A program made the translations under genes and the position numbers. Below are positions 21,469-33,300 of a DNA stretch of 60,000 bases, one piece after another. Location of the stretch: NCBI RefSeq assembly GCF_030272615.1, contig NC_081412.1:98643796-98703795 (forward strand), written 5' to 3'. The notes beneath the pieces are model-generated. The model ran no database searches and had not been told where the DNA came from. It saw only the letters and a list, made by a program, of their open reading frames with translations. How positions within the stretch are numbered: the first letter of the stretch is position 1; the number at the start of each line of letters is the position of its first letter. This DNA is from Cryptomeria japonica. Its lineage: Eukaryota > Streptophyta > Pinopsida > Cupressales > Cupressaceae.

Positions 21469-22700
21469 ATGCAGCTTAACTCCAACAAGTTGCCTAAAGG
21501 TCTAGTTACCTTGGAAGGCATTTTTAACTCAGATGATCAGTTGAAGAAGAAAATGAACTTGCCTGCAAAGAGGGGTGATTACAAGCCAGTTGTTGTTGTT
21601 GAGGATAGGTCCTTGAACTTGGCCAAGCTGTGTTCCTCAATTGAGAAAGAGGCCTTTATTGATCTTTGCCAACAATATGATGACATAGTTGCTTGGACCT
21701 ATGAAGACTTGAATGGTTTTGACTCTATCTTAGCCCATCATACCATAGAGATTGGCCCAGATGCAAAGCCAGTTAGAAAAAAGAAAAGGCCAATAAACCC
21801 CAAAATTGAGCCACTAATGAGGAAGGAGTTGACCAAGCTCATAAAAGCCCATATCATCTTTCCTATCAAGCACTCCTCCTGGGTGACCAACCTTGTCCCT
21901 GTAAGGAAGAATAATGGGGAAATTAGGCTATGTGTAGACTTTAGGGATCTCAATAGAGCCTCCCTCAAGGATCATTATCCCATTCCCTCCATGGAGCAAA
22001 TTCTCCAAAAGGTCAGTGGCTCAGAAAGGTTTTCATTCTTGGATGGGTATTCAAGCTACAATCAGATCTTGGTCCAAGAATTAGACCAATACAAGACTGT
22101 ATTTATTACTAAGTGGGATACCTATGCTTATTGTAAAATTCCATTTGGGCTAACCAATGCGAGTGCCATATTCTAAAGAGCAATGGATAGTAAAATGCCA
22201 TTTGGGCTAACTAATGTGGGTGCTACATTCCAAAGAGCAATGGACATGACCTTCAAGGGTGTATTAGCAAAGTTTGTGCTTGTATACCTTGATGACATAA
22301 TTGTTTATTCGAAGCATGCAGTTGACCATCTTGGTAACCTTGAGTAGGTGTTCATGAAATGCATGGAGTATGGTGTGTCCTTGAACCCTAGCAAGTGTGT
22401 ATTTTCTACTAATCAAGGAAGATTGCTAGGACACATCGTATCCAAAGAGGGTTTGACCATTGATCCAGAGTGAGTGGAGGCTATTCTTTCTCTTCCACTC
22501 CCCAGTCACAAGAAACAATTGCAAAATTTCCTTGGTAGGATCAACTTTGTGAGGAGATTCATTCCTAACCTTGCCACCATGGTAAAACCCCTCACTTCCA
22601 TGTTGAAGAAAAACTTGACTTTTAGTTTGACCAAGGAGGGAAGGGCCAATTTTGAAGAGATCAAACAAGCAATTTCTCAGGCCCCTACCCTTGTCAATCC
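21469..22700 (+). pseudogene. G1 reverse transcriptase, with a 57-bp tandem duplication
   Basis: Gypsy RT motifs appear in order: WVTNLVPVRKNNGEIRLCVD with FRDLNRASLKDHYP, FSFLDGYSSYNQI (catalytic Asp), KIPFGLTNASAIF, VYLDDIIVYSK (the YLDD box) and GHIVSKEGL. The PFGLTNA motif occurs twice in succession because 57 bases are tandemly duplicated (about 22134-22190 and 22191-22247). The first copy ends in a stop where the second has Gln. Further stops lie near 22347 and 22471. The upstream stretch from 21469 is a conserved linker. Confidence 0.85.
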
Positions 22701-23240
22701 TAATTATGAAAGGGATTTTATACTCTATACCTTCGGAGGAGAAACCAATATCTCAGATGTCCTAACACAGCTAAACGATGACAAGTTGGAGCAACCTATT
22801 GCTTTCTTTAGTGAAGGGATAAAGGACTATGAGCTTAAGTATAGCTATGTAGAAAATCAAGTCCTCACTATTGTAAGGGCATTAAAAAAGTTCAGGCACA
22901 TCCTGTCCAACAATAGGATCCATCTCTTAGTTCTGCATGCAAGTGTTAAGGATTTCCTTCTAAACAAGGACATTAGTGAGAAGAGGGTTGGGCTTATAAC
23001 CAAGGTCATGGAGTATGACATCAACATCAAGATCACCAAGCTTGTAAGAGGCAATGGCCTATGTGAACAACTTGTCTCATCTTCTGAGACTACTTCAGAG
23101 GTCGCCCTTGTGTTACAAGATAATCAACCAACTGGCAACAACACTCATTTTAGTTGGGTAGGTGACATGATCACCTTCTTAATGGAAGGTAGATACCCCC
23201 AAGGTCTGGACCGGACCAAAAGAAGGCATTTCAGGTTGTA
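22701..23240 (+). pseudogene. G1 native RNase H / connection region, first Asp lost
   Basis: FILYTFGGETNISDVLTQ aligns with the usual FILYTDAS opening, but the catalytic Asp is replaced by Phe. LEQPIAFFSEGIKDYELKYS and VENQVLTIVRALKKFRHIL follow. Tat elements with a second RNase H often have a degenerate native one, so the loss may be ancestral rather than recent decay. The tail after about 23040 leads toward integrase. Confidence 0.7.
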
Positions 23241-24398
23241 GTCCATTCCCTATGTCTTAGTGAATGGCACTCTTTTCTGAAAAGACTCCAATGGAGTCTT
23301 ACTAAGATGCATCAAGAAAAACCAAGTCAATAGACTGGTAGAGGAATTTCATGATGGCTCTTTAGGGGGCCACTTCTCTGCAAGGACTACGGCTATCAAA
23401 ATAATGAGGGTTGGTTATTACTGGCCATCCTTATTCAGTGACTCACATAGATGGGTGAAGAATTGCAAGAAATGTGCTCTTTTCTCTGGGAAGCAAAGGC
23501 TAGCTGGCCTACCTCTTCATCTCATCCAAGTAGCTCAACCATTTTCTCAATGGGGTTTAGACTTCATTGGCATGATAAATCCACCTTCTAGTGCTAGCCA
23601 TAGGTAGATCTTGGCCACAATGGATTACTTCACTAGGTGGACAGAGGCAGTTGCATTGAGGGATGCCACTAAGGCCTCAGTGCTGGAATTCCTTGAGGGA
23701 ATTGTGACAAGATTTGGTGTCCCCTCCACCATCATATCAGATAATTCCAGGGCATTTGTTGGAAACCAAATCAGTTCTTAGGCAGTTAAGCATGGTGTAT
23801 ACTTGAATACATCATCCAACTATTACCCTCAAGGTAACGACTTAGATGAATCTTCCAACAAGAGCCTCATCAGGATAGTTAAAAGAACAATTGAAGACAA
23901 TCAGAGGGCATGGCATATAAAGTTGAAGACAACCATATGGACTGACAGGATCACACCCAAGAGGGCAACTGGTAACTCCCCTTTCATGCTAGTATATGGG
24001 AAGGAAGAATCCTAGCTTCCCTAGAGTTACCATCTCTTGAACTAGCACATCAACTAGAATTAACAACAAATGATGCCATGACAGTAAGGCTTGAAGAGAT
24101 GATGGAGCTAGAGGAGGCTAGAAGTAAGGCTATGCATACACTTGAGACTCATCAAAAGCAGGTCAAGAAGGTTTTTGATAAAAAGGCGACTAATAGGGTC
24201 TTCAAAGAAGGAGATCTATTTCTCAAGTGGGATGCAGATAGAGCCAAAGCTAGGCGACACTCTAAGTTTGATTCTATCGAGAGTGACCCATATGTCATCA
24301 CTAGTTGCAAGGAGGCCAATGTGTTTCATCTCTCCAAGCTTGATGGTGAATTTCTTCCAATCCCAGTGAATGGGATTCATCTCAAGCCCTACTTCTGA
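23241..24398 (+). pseudogene. G1 integrase
   Basis: The HHCC zinc domain is HDGSLGGHFSARTTA, then MRVGYYWPSLFSD and CKKCALFSGKQ. The core has WGLDFIGMI, then ISDNSRAFVG and YYPQGNDLDESSNKSL, supplying Asp, Asp and Glu. After a frameshift near 24010 the C-terminal part (KVFDKKATNRVFKEGDLFLK, then NGIHLKPYF) ends at 24398. Stops are present at about 23278, 23606, 23780 and 24013. It would integrate the element's DNA. Confidence 0.82.
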
Positions 24399-24626
24399 AG
24401 AGGGTGTTGATAACCTTGTAAATATTAGACTAAAATTTGTTTTGCTTTCATAAGTGCTTATGCACATGCCACATTCTCCTTAAGAGGGTGTGCACTCTAG
24501 TTTTTCAGTTTTCCTCCAAGTGATGGTACACACATGTTTTGGGTCTTTTCAGTGACCCCCAATGGATGCTTAAGGCTTATGGACTTTATTCTTAGCAGGC
24601 AAGAATCCCACAGAAATTGCCAAAAA
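24399..24626 (+). other. G1 3' untranslated stretch
   Basis: No gene. A purine-rich gaagagggtgttg lies right after the integrase stop and gagggtgtgc near 24485. No textbook polypurine tract adjoins the LTR at 24627. Confidence 0.4.
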
Positions 24627-26449
24627 TGTTGTCATTTTTATGACACCCTTGGTCCATCAGTAAGAACCGATCAGAGATGTTCCATGGACCAGCATTGCTC
24701 AGTTGATCAAGGTTAAAAGAAGTGGAATCATGGTTTGAAGTGTTTCCTTGTCAGAAGTTCCTAGGCCCTCTTTTCCTCTCTCTAGAAATCTGGAACCCCA
24801 AGGTTCTGAAGTTCTTTGCCTTAGCCACATTCTTTCCTGCTTCAGAACTCTGGAACCCCGAGGTTCCAAAGTTCCCTTCCATCCCTTAGCCCTTCTCCAG
24901 TTTCTCCAGAACTCTGGAACCTCAAGGTTCCAAAGTTCTTCTCCCTTCCCCTTCCCTTCTTTAGAACTCTGAAACCCCGAGGTTCCAAGGTTCTCTTCTC
25001 TAGCTTAGCCCCTACTTTGAAACTTTGGAACCTCAAGGTTCTGAAGTTCCTTCTTTTCTTCTCCCCTTTCCTGGAACTCCAAAACCCCAAGGTTCTGGAG
25101 TTCCCTCCTAGCTCTTTTCCCTTCTTTTCTTTGAAATTATGGAACCCCAAGGTTCCAAAGTCCTCTTCCTCGCTTCCCCCTCTTCTCTCCAGAACTCTAG
25201 AACCCTGAGGTTCTGAAGTTCCTTCCCCTTTTTCCTTCTCTCTCTAGTTCCTGTGGAACTTTGGAACCCCGAGGTTCCAAAGTTCCTTTTCTTCTCTTCC
25301 TCTCTCTATTCAAGAACTCCGGAACCCTGAGGTTCCGAAGTTCTTTCCTTAGCCTTTTGAAGTTCTTTGAAACTCCAGAACCTCAAGGTTCCAAAGTTCC
25401 TTGCTCATTCCCTTGTCTTCCTCACTTCGGGAGTCCGGGCTTTTGAAGTCTTCGGACTTCCTTCTGACTGACGATACTTCCAGATGGTGTGATCAACACT
25501 CAAGGCTTTTAATACTCCGATAGTTTTGGTGACTTGTGCACTTTCTTTTGTGGAGCCACAAGGGTGAATTAAATGTTTTTGGCAAGATTTCCATCAGGGA
25601 GGTATGGGGCCATGCTTGGTGACTTATGTCATGTTTGACTTTGGAAAGTTAGTCAATCCACCTTCTCAGGATTTCTCTTTGTGGGTATGGCTAGGTTGCT
25701 TGCAAATACAAGTCAAGGCATGCACTTCCTTGCACTTCCAAACTGACATGCAGGGGTCATGATAACCTTTGTAACCTTTTTCTATATAAGATTGTTAAGC
25801 CTCATTGTAAAGGGTTCTCTCCCTGCTAGCTTGAGATTTATGATGCTCTTCTCTTCTCTTAAAGACTTGTAATATTTTTTGCATTTCTGCAACCGTAAGT
25901 GTTGCCTTTGGCCTTTAAATGAATTGAAACTACCATTCTTGCCTTACTTTAACTTATGCATGTTGTGTATGTGCTCTTACCTCCATTATAAGTGTATGTT
26001 TGTGGTTTTCTTTCACATGTATAATGTGTTAACTTGTTTTCTAAGTGTCACTTGTGGGAATCCTTCTCCTCTCTTGACACTTAGAAAATCCTAACCTCCA
26101 CATGCATTTGGGTCAATCATGCAATTGAATTTTGTGCGTCTCTTGGGAATTTCAATTGATCCCTTGTGCCATTTCGAGTGGGGAGAGGAACAATCTCTTC
26201 TTGGTGCATCACCTCCTTCTACTTACAATATTCTCTCTTCCCTTTACCTCTGCAAGTTGTTTAGGTAGGCTTAGGAATTAGTTTTAGAGTGTTGAGTTGC
26301 TTCAACACCTACACCTATTTGAAGAAGGAAGTCAGCCTTCTCTGGAGATTCAACCCCTTTTGCAAGGTCCCACACTTCAGGGTTGTTTCCATGTTTCACA
26401 AGGTTGCTGAGTTGATTGCTTAGCAAGGGTACAAGCTTTTGTGATAACA
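24627..26449 (+). repeat. G1 3' LTR
   Basis: Same ends as the 5' LTR and about 90% identical by eye. It contains its own palindromic array (about 24780-25400, eleven units) and a TATA box at 25791-25800. It is followed by the target duplication catac. Confidence 0.88.
24780..25400 (+). repeat. palindromic GGAACC-GGTTCC array in G1 3' LTR
   Basis: Eleven units are recognisable, near 24786, 24846, 24909, 24964, 25020, 25075, 25133, 25193, 25257, 25314 and 25371. Most keep the pairing halves even where the centre differs. Confidence 0.85.
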
Positions 26450-26454
26450 CATAC

Positions 26455-27290
26455 CTTGCTAGATTCTTAGTACTTGGTATCTCTACTCAATTTCAGAGAT
26501 CTCTTTACTTCTGTGGACTAAATCAACCTTGTCATTTTCTTTAGATCTTCAAGTGATTAGATTGTTTCATCAACGCTTACATTTTCACTTTCTACTACTC
26601 TCTCCAATCTCTTGATGTGACATATATATAATTTTCTTGTCATCGAATCACCAAGAAAAATACCTTCCTGAGATCTAAAGTCAAACTTACCCAAATTCTC
26701 TTCATTTCTTTTCATGTAGCATTTGCTTCCAAAGATTCTCAAATTCATAATAGATGTTGGTATCCCATTCCATAATTAATATGGTGTATTTGTAGTTCTT
26801 GGTCTGATCTAATCTTTGTTCAAATTGTATACTGTTGTTTGACATGCTTCTCACTAGTTCATATCCAGTAATTGTGCCTAATTCAACATGGTTCTAGACA
26901 TTTTTTGAATAGTTTGGTTTTTCTTTTATGTCACTCAAGTTTGATTCATATTTATAGGTGATGAATATTGTATCCAATTTTCATGCTTTGCATAGTACTC
27001 CTCATATCTGTTAGAAGTAAACTCTCTAACTCTATCTGATCTTGAAAACTTGATTCTTCTCCTAGTTTAATTTCAACCAAATCCCTAAAATCTTTAAAAC
27101 CCTCAAAATCATCTGATTTCTCTTTTAGAAAACTAATCCATGACATTATCGAATAATCATCAATAAGCATAATGAAATACCTATCACCTTGTAAACTCTT
27201 TGTCCTCATAGGATTACATAGACCAACATGAGTCAAATCTAGTGGCTTTGTAGTAGAATACTCCTTAGTAGGGAATCTAGTCTTTACCTA
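26455..27290 (-). pseudogene. C2 integrase
   Basis: The minus strand shows LTHVGLCNPMRTKSLQGD, then FIMLIDDYSIMSWISFLKEK (core start, first Asp region), and downstream LRIFGSKCYMKRNEENLG and GIFLGDSMTRK (the copia integrase C-terminal motif). The middle, including the second Asp and Glu, is scrambled by frameshifts. It stops at the G1 target site, beyond which the reverse transcriptase start is at 16001-16246. Confidence 0.75.
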
Positions 27291-27870
27291 TTTTCCTTGA
27301 TGACATGGTTTGTAACTGGTAGATGGAGGCTTCTTGATCTTAGACATGTCTCTCACCATTCATTTTGAGCTAATTCTCACAAGATCATCAAAATTGATAT
27401 GTCCCAACCTTTTGTGCCAAGCCAAGTCTCTTTGCTCTATATAATGAAACAATTTTGTCTATTTACCTTTCTCAAATTATACACATCACTATTAATTCTG
27501 ATTCCTTTCACAACCAACTCTGTAGTATCCTTCTTTTTTATTTCATGATCTTTCTCATTGAAAGATAAACCATAGCCATTGTCACACATCTATATTACAC
27601 TTAGAATATTATGTTTCAAACCTTCTACATACAAAACATTGTAGGCTCTTGTCTTACCACCATCAAGACTTAGGGCACCCATTCCAAAAATCCTAGCAAC
27701 GAAATCATTACCAAGAGTAATGTCTCCACCATCATTTTTTTTGAAATTCATAAACTTACACTTATCTGTGGTCATGTGACTTGAACATACGCTATCAATG
27801 ATCCACAAATTCTTCTCATTTTGGGCATGATGTGCAATTTTATTTATCAAAGAATTTTTAGTCTTCTTCT
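27291..27870 (-). pseudogene. C2 protease and pre-integrase region
   Basis: The protease site reads WIIDSVCSSHMTTDKC near 27800, with the active-site Gly changed to Val. It is followed by GDITLGNDFVARIFGMG and VLYVEGLKHNILSV. The pre-integrase knuckle region down to about 27290 is recognisable only as pieces because of frameshifts. Confidence 0.7.
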
Positions 27871-28149
27871 CTTTTGTCTTCTTTTAAACCTTTTTAAAAT
27901 CATTGTTCTAACTAACAAATTTGTTTCCTTTGATTTCTAGCATGGGTGAAATCATGAAATTGTTTATATAGTTTCTTGCAATATGACCATAGTTTTTGGG
28001 CTTATGAAAAATGCTATTAAAATCAAACAATGAAGCAAACACATTTTTGTAACAAAGCTATATCTCTTAACTAGACCTTTCCAACAATCCACAACCTTAA
28101 GACCAAAATTATTGCAATTAAAACCAATACCCATTTTGATATGTGGTAA

Positions 28150-28978
28150 CCTCTAGCTTCCAATAATCTAGTCTAGCATCTTTGTACACTTTTCAAATTT
28201 CATCTTCATATGATTATTTGCTTTGTCAAGATCATTTCTCAATGCAACAATCTCTGCCTCTAGTTTCCCATAGTCATTGTTTGTGTTTAGTAGCCAATCT
28301 ATTAAGATTTCTTCAATCATTTTTGCTTCTTCTATCTCAACTTCCAATTTAGTAATTGTTCTTTCTAGTTTTTCAAGTTTCCGAGTCAACTTTTTAAAAA
28401 CTTTCATTTCTTCAACTATTCTCTTCTTTAGTCTTTTTATCTGTTTGCCAACAAAAATAAATTCTTCCACGAGATCAACATCGTCATCATCATCATCATC
28501 ATTTCTTGACTTCATTCCAGTATTACTAGCAGGAGTCTCCATAGCCATGAATAGAGCTCTTTCACCATCATTCAAAGAGGTGCCTTTACCTTCTTCTTTA
28601 TCCAATGATCCACTATCTTTATTCAGAAGGAAACTATTTTAATTTTTGTTGAATTTCTTCTTATTGAAATGATTTTTTCCATTCTTTTGACCTTCATTGT
28701 TAGAATTTTTTTTGGGACACTTAGACATGAAATGTCCTCTCTCCATAATTGAAACATTTGAAAGGAAACTTACCTTTGTACTTACTAGAACCTCTTTGTA
28801 GTCTTCTAACAAAGTTTTCTTCTTCTAGATCTGATTCATCATCAGAATATGACTCATCTTCTTTTTTAGACACCTTGAAAGTGACTTCCTTCCTTAAGAA
28901 TATGTTATCACCGAATCTCATCTCATAAGTAGTCAGGGACCCATCCAACTCATCCATAATCAATTTGTTCAAATCTTT
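28150..28978 (-). pseudogene. C2 gag, C-terminal half (knuckle and coiled coil)
   Basis: On the minus strand from 28976: LIMDELDGSLTTYEMRF, an acidic stretch, then a degenerate knuckle CFNYGERTFHV (28745-28720). After frame changes there is DGERALFMAM, a run of Asp, and a strongly heptad-like coiled coil (28520-28170) rich in E, K, L and I. This is the ordinary layout of long copia gag proteins. It is cut at its N-terminal side by LINE-B, and the earlier part of gag resumes at 36792. Confidence 0.7.
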
Positions 28979-29041
28979 AACTTATTCGATAGGAAACAAA
29001 CATCAATAGTGCAAGGTTATTGGAATGGGTGGAGAGGAGCG

Positions 29042-30632
29042 GCAAGCGGAGCGATGAGCGGGAAGTTAAAATTTCAAATCTAGGGATGGCGGTCATCCTG
29101 CGGGTGGAGTTGCTAATCATGTTGGTCCCCAGGCTTCTCAAAGTACTAAGGGGGACAAGACGACAGTCAAATCGGTGGAAGAGAAAGATTCCAAAACTGG
29201 GGACCCACATGATAGAGGTAAAGAAAGGAAATGGTCTGCTCTTTTAGAGTCAGGCCTCTGGTGAAATCTGGTCTTCCGGAAGTTAAAAATATATCTGATC
29301 CGGCGACAAGGGTTTTTGATATTTTTGTTCCAGATAAGCTGGTTGATTTCACTTTGTCTGGCTTAGATATGACCTTGGTGGGAAGATTTGTTAGTTTTAG
29401 ACCTAACATTGATGTTGTAAGGAATTTCATAAGAAGGAAATGGTTTCTTAAAGGTCAAGTGGATGTTGCGGCTTTGCCTAAGGGTTTTTTTTCCTTTGCC
29501 TTTAATAATGAAGAAGATATGAAGAAAGCACTTTGTGAAGGGCCATGGATGTTCAGCAAGTCAACCTTGGCTTTATAGAAATGGGCTCCTAACCTCCCAT
29601 TGGATGAATCCTATTTTGCATCGGCGCCTGTGTGGACGCAGCTCCCTGGCCTTCCATTGGAATTTTGGAACGAGGAAGTCTTTAAAGGGACCGCAGGATC
29701 ATTTGGTGAACTTCTTTCAATCGATCCGATGACAGCAGCTTAATCAAGGTTGGTTTTTTCTCGTATTTGTGTGAATGTTAATCAAATGACGGGCATGCCC
29801 CAATCTATCAAGATCTTGTCTAAATTAGGGAAATGGACCCAAGTTATTGAATATGAATCTCTTCCATTTGTTTGTTTTCATTGTAAAAAGTCGGGTCACT
29901 AGGCGAAATCTTGCCCGCTTAATAAGAGTAAGATTAGTAAAAATGATAGTAAAATGAAGTAGAAATGGCAAACGAAAGGGAAGAATGATGATATACCTTT
30001 AGAGGTTGTCCTTGAGAAGGAAGTTATTGAGATGGAAAATGAGGAAAGTAAGGGTTGAATAGTAACATTGAAAAATCAGTTTGTGAATGTTCTACCAAGA
30101 ATAAAGAAAGTAACAATGAGGAAGAGTATGGGAAAGAAGAAAAGATCCAAAAATTCAAATTGGTGGATCAGAAGAGTGGTCCTATCATCCAGGGTAAAGT
30201 TGATGAGAGTTCCTATGATGATGCTTCGGCTTCATCTAATAATAAAGAAATGAGGAAGACTTTAATGAAGTGCAGGACTGTAATATTTTGAATACTGAGC
30301 CTTTGTTGTTATTAACAAATGGAAGTCCGAAGTAGAATGGAATTATGATCCTGAACTCCCAATGCAAGACTCCTCCTAAAAGTTTGGAAATGGCAGTTCT
30401 TGAGGGAAATCTCAGGATTCTCGGTACTAAAGAAGGCAAGTCAAATAATGGAGGACCTAATGTAGGTATCTTGACTAGAAGTAAGAATAAGAAAGGAGCA
30501 GATGTTGGAAGTCATAGCAAAAAGAAGGGGAGACCTTCCCTAAAGAATCAAAGGGAACAAGAAAGTTGGAAGAATCGTGCTGATGGAACACAGAGCTCCA
30601 TTGAGTCAACCTTATCCCCGATTAAAGTATGA
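29042..30632 (+). pseudogene. LINE-B ORF1, DUF4283 domain and zinc knuckle
   Basis: The DUF4283 core runs from about 29330: LVGRFVSFRPNIDVVRNFI, KGFFSFAFNNEEDMKKAL, EGPWMF and, after a stop, further motifs. The knuckle at about 29875-29920 reads CFHCKKSGH-stop-AKSC. A Lys/Glu-rich tail follows and ends at a TGA at 30630. There are frameshifts near 29250, 30050 and 30300, and stops near 29576, 29741 and 29900. The start is uncertain because the N-terminal frame is disturbed. It would be the RNA-binding ORF1 protein. Confidence 0.75.
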
Positions 30633-31345
30633 AGATAATCTCATGGAATATAAGAGGGTTGAATGCCCCTCATAAGAAGGATGTGTTGTGTAATATTGTT
30701 AGAGATCATAAGCTAGATGTAATTCTTATTCAGGAAACTAAGATGTGCAAGGATAAAGTGGAAAGAATTAGAATTTTTAAAAGTAATGGGGTTATAGGAA
30801 CTAGTTCAGAGGGTGCCTCAGGTGGAACAACTATCTTTTGGAACCAGAATACTATTATAGGTAAGGAAATTGCTTCAAGGATCAATAGGACCTCAGTCTT
30901 GCTTGAGAATATAAAGGATAACTATGTTTGGGTTATCACTAATGTCTATGCTCCCAATTCTAAAGCTAGAAGAACTAAGTTCTGGAGGAGTCTGGCTGAA
31001 GACAGATTAAGTTTTGCTGACAAAAGTTGGATGATCATGGGAGATTTCAATACTCCTTTAAAAGAGGATGAAAAGATTGGGGACCTCACTTTCCAAATGG
31101 AGGGTAGACAAGATCTTATGGATTTTATTAATAATCAAGCTTTGATGGATGTGGATCTTCAAGGGATTAATTACACCTGGACCAATCAGAGAACTGGATC
31201 TGATCTTATTCAAGTAAGGCTTGATAGATCCCTTATTTCTCCTGATTGGATATCTAAATATAATTGTTCTTTGGCTTCAATCATTAAGATTGGATCTGAT
31301 CATTACCCTATTTCTTTCACTGCCAACTCAAAGTCTGCCAAGTGA
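30629..31345 (+). pseudogene. LINE-B ORF2: AP-like endonuclease domain (nearly intact)
   Basis: The ATG at 30629 overlaps the ORF1 stop as ATGA. Catalytic and structural motifs are all present in one frame: IISWNIRGLN (Asn), LIQETKM (Glu), NVYAPNS, MGDFNTPL (Asp, Asn), RLDRSLIS and IGSDHYPISF (Asp, His). This domain nicks the target to start retrotransposition. It is the best-preserved part of the element, 238 codons open to a TGA at 31343, before a frameshift to the reverse transcriptase frame. Confidence 0.88.
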
Positions 31346-31369
31346 AATTTTTCTTTTAGGTTTGAAAAA

Positions 31370-33300
31370 CTTGGTTATCCCACTCGACGTTGGAAGTCTG
31401 TGTTGCTAAATGGTGGAACTCAGAGATTGAGCGAACGACCTTATTTAGAGTTGCTAAAAAGCTTAACATTTTAAAAGCTAAAGTCAAGATATGGAACAAA
31501 GAGACTTTTGGAGATATCTTTAAAAGTGAAGATCAAATTAAGACTGATTTAAAAGATGTTCAAGAGAAAATCCAAGAGGAAGGGCTTTCTGAGGATTTGA
31601 GAAATGTTGAAAATGGATTGTTGTCTAAATACCATGAAATTATCTCTAATGAAGAAACCTTTTGGAGACAAAGATCAAGAGCATTGTATCTGAAGGAAGG
31701 TGACAAAAACACCAGGTTTTTCCACTTGACTGCTCTTAAGCATAGGGCGGCTAATAGAATTTCCAAATTATCTTGCAATAGGGGAATTTTATTGGATGAA
31801 AATGAAATAAGAAAGGAAGCTATAAATTTTTTTAACAATCTGTTGGGAGGGGTGGACGCGTTGGATATCAGTAATCAAGACCTTCTTGTTCAAGCTATCC
31901 CTCCTATTTTAAAGGAGGAAGATAACAAAAATCTATCTTGAATCCCTTCAAATCAGGAAATAAAAAAGACAGTGTTTTGTTTTAATGGAGATAAGTCTCC
32001 TAGTCCAGATGGATTCCCTATGTTTTTTTTCCAGAACTTTTGGCATATTGTGGAGACTAATATCTATAATAGATTTAAAGAATTCTTTGGTTCGAGGAGG
32101 ATTTTAAAAGAACTCAATGCTACCTTTATTGTTCTTATTCCTAAGATCTCTGGAGCTGATTCTCTTAATAAGTTCAGACCTATCAGCCTTTGTAATTCTG
32201 TTTACAAGATTATATCTAAGGTTCTTACTTCTCGAATGTTGGATATTCTTCCCCGCATTATTTTGGCTCAGCAGAATGGTTTTGTCCCTGGAAGATAGAT
32301 TCTGGATTCTATTATTTTTGTTCATGAGAATATTCAATCTTTAACTGCTGCTAAAAAATAGGGCTTTTTTCTTAAGCTGGATATGTCTAAGGCTTATGAT
32401 AGAGTGAATTGGCAATTCCTTTTTATAATTATGAAAGCTTTTAGGTTTGTGGATAAGGTGATTAAGCTTTGTTCTCAATTGACCAGTACTTCTACCTCTA
32501 TAGTTATTATTAATGGATCCCCTTCCAGTTTCTTTAAAAGTTCTAGAGGCCTAAGATAGGGGGACCCCATCTCTACAATCTTGTTTACTATTTTAGCTGA
32601 AAGTTTGGGTAGATTTATTATGAGAAATGTGGAAGAAGGTAAACTCAAAGGCCTTACTTCATCTTCCAATATAACCTATACTCATGAATAGTTTGTTGAT
32701 GATTCGATCACAATGGGAGAAGCTACCATTAGGGAAGCAAGAAACATGAAGAGTGTTATGGATTCCTATGAAACTGCATCAAGTCAAGAAATAAATTGGG
32801 ATAAGAGTTCTTTGTTCTTTATCAATATCCTTGAGGATAGACAAATAAGGATTGAAATAATCCTTGGTTTCAAAATTGTTGAGTTCCCTTCAACCTATTT
32901 GGGTCTCCCTCTATGTTTGAAGCCTTCGGAGAATTTCTGGATGAAGCTGGTTGATAGATTCAATACCAAGTTGGCTGGGTGGAAAGGAGCCCTCCTTAGC
33001 CAAGCGAGTAAGGTGACGTTTCTTAAAGCTACCCTTAAAAATTTGCCTATCTATGCCCTCAGTCTATTTAAAATCCCTAGAAAGTTTGCAGAGGCAATTG
33101 AAAGAATTCAAAAAAAATTCTTATGGTCGGGAGTGGAAGATAAAAATAGAATCCCCCTTATTGCATTGAATAATATTTGTACTCCTAAGAAGTATGGGGG
33201 CTTGGGAATAAGAAATGTTACATTTATGAATAATGCTTTGTTAGCTAAACAAATCTGGAGAATGAAAGGGGAGGAAAGAGAATGGAATTTAATCTAGAAA
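31370..33300 (+). pseudogene. LINE-B ORF2: reverse transcriptase domain
   Basis: Motifs in order: GDKSPSPDGFPMFFF, ATFIVLIPKISGAD, FRPISLCNSVYKIISKVL, QNGFVPGR, LKLDMSKAYDRVNW (catalytic Asp), GDPISTILFT and FVDDSITMGE (the catalytic DD box). The thumb-like region contains STYLGLPLC. The frame is constant apart from in-frame stops at about 31939, 32296, 32359, 32557, 32688 and 33295. It would make cDNA at the nicked target. Confidence 0.85.

Larger units (their letters stand above)
16252..26449 (+). mobile_element. G1, Ty3/gypsy retrotransposon (Tat-like), both LTRs and target duplication
   Basis: LTRs at 16252-18061 and 24627-26449 enclose gag, protease, an extra RNase H, reverse transcriptase, RNase H and integrase, all on the plus strand. 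The 5-bp duplication catac flanks the element (16247-16251 and 26450-26454). The LTRs are roughly 90% identical by eye, and the coding region has many stops, so this is an old insertion. An extra RNase H places it near the Tat lineage, although its position before the reverse transcriptase is unusual. Confidence 0.9.

Noticed and set aside
28277-28642. Plus-strand frame rich in Ser and Phe, 121 codons
   Set aside because: It is the complement of the C2 gag coiled coil, whose strand matches the neighbouring protease and integrase.
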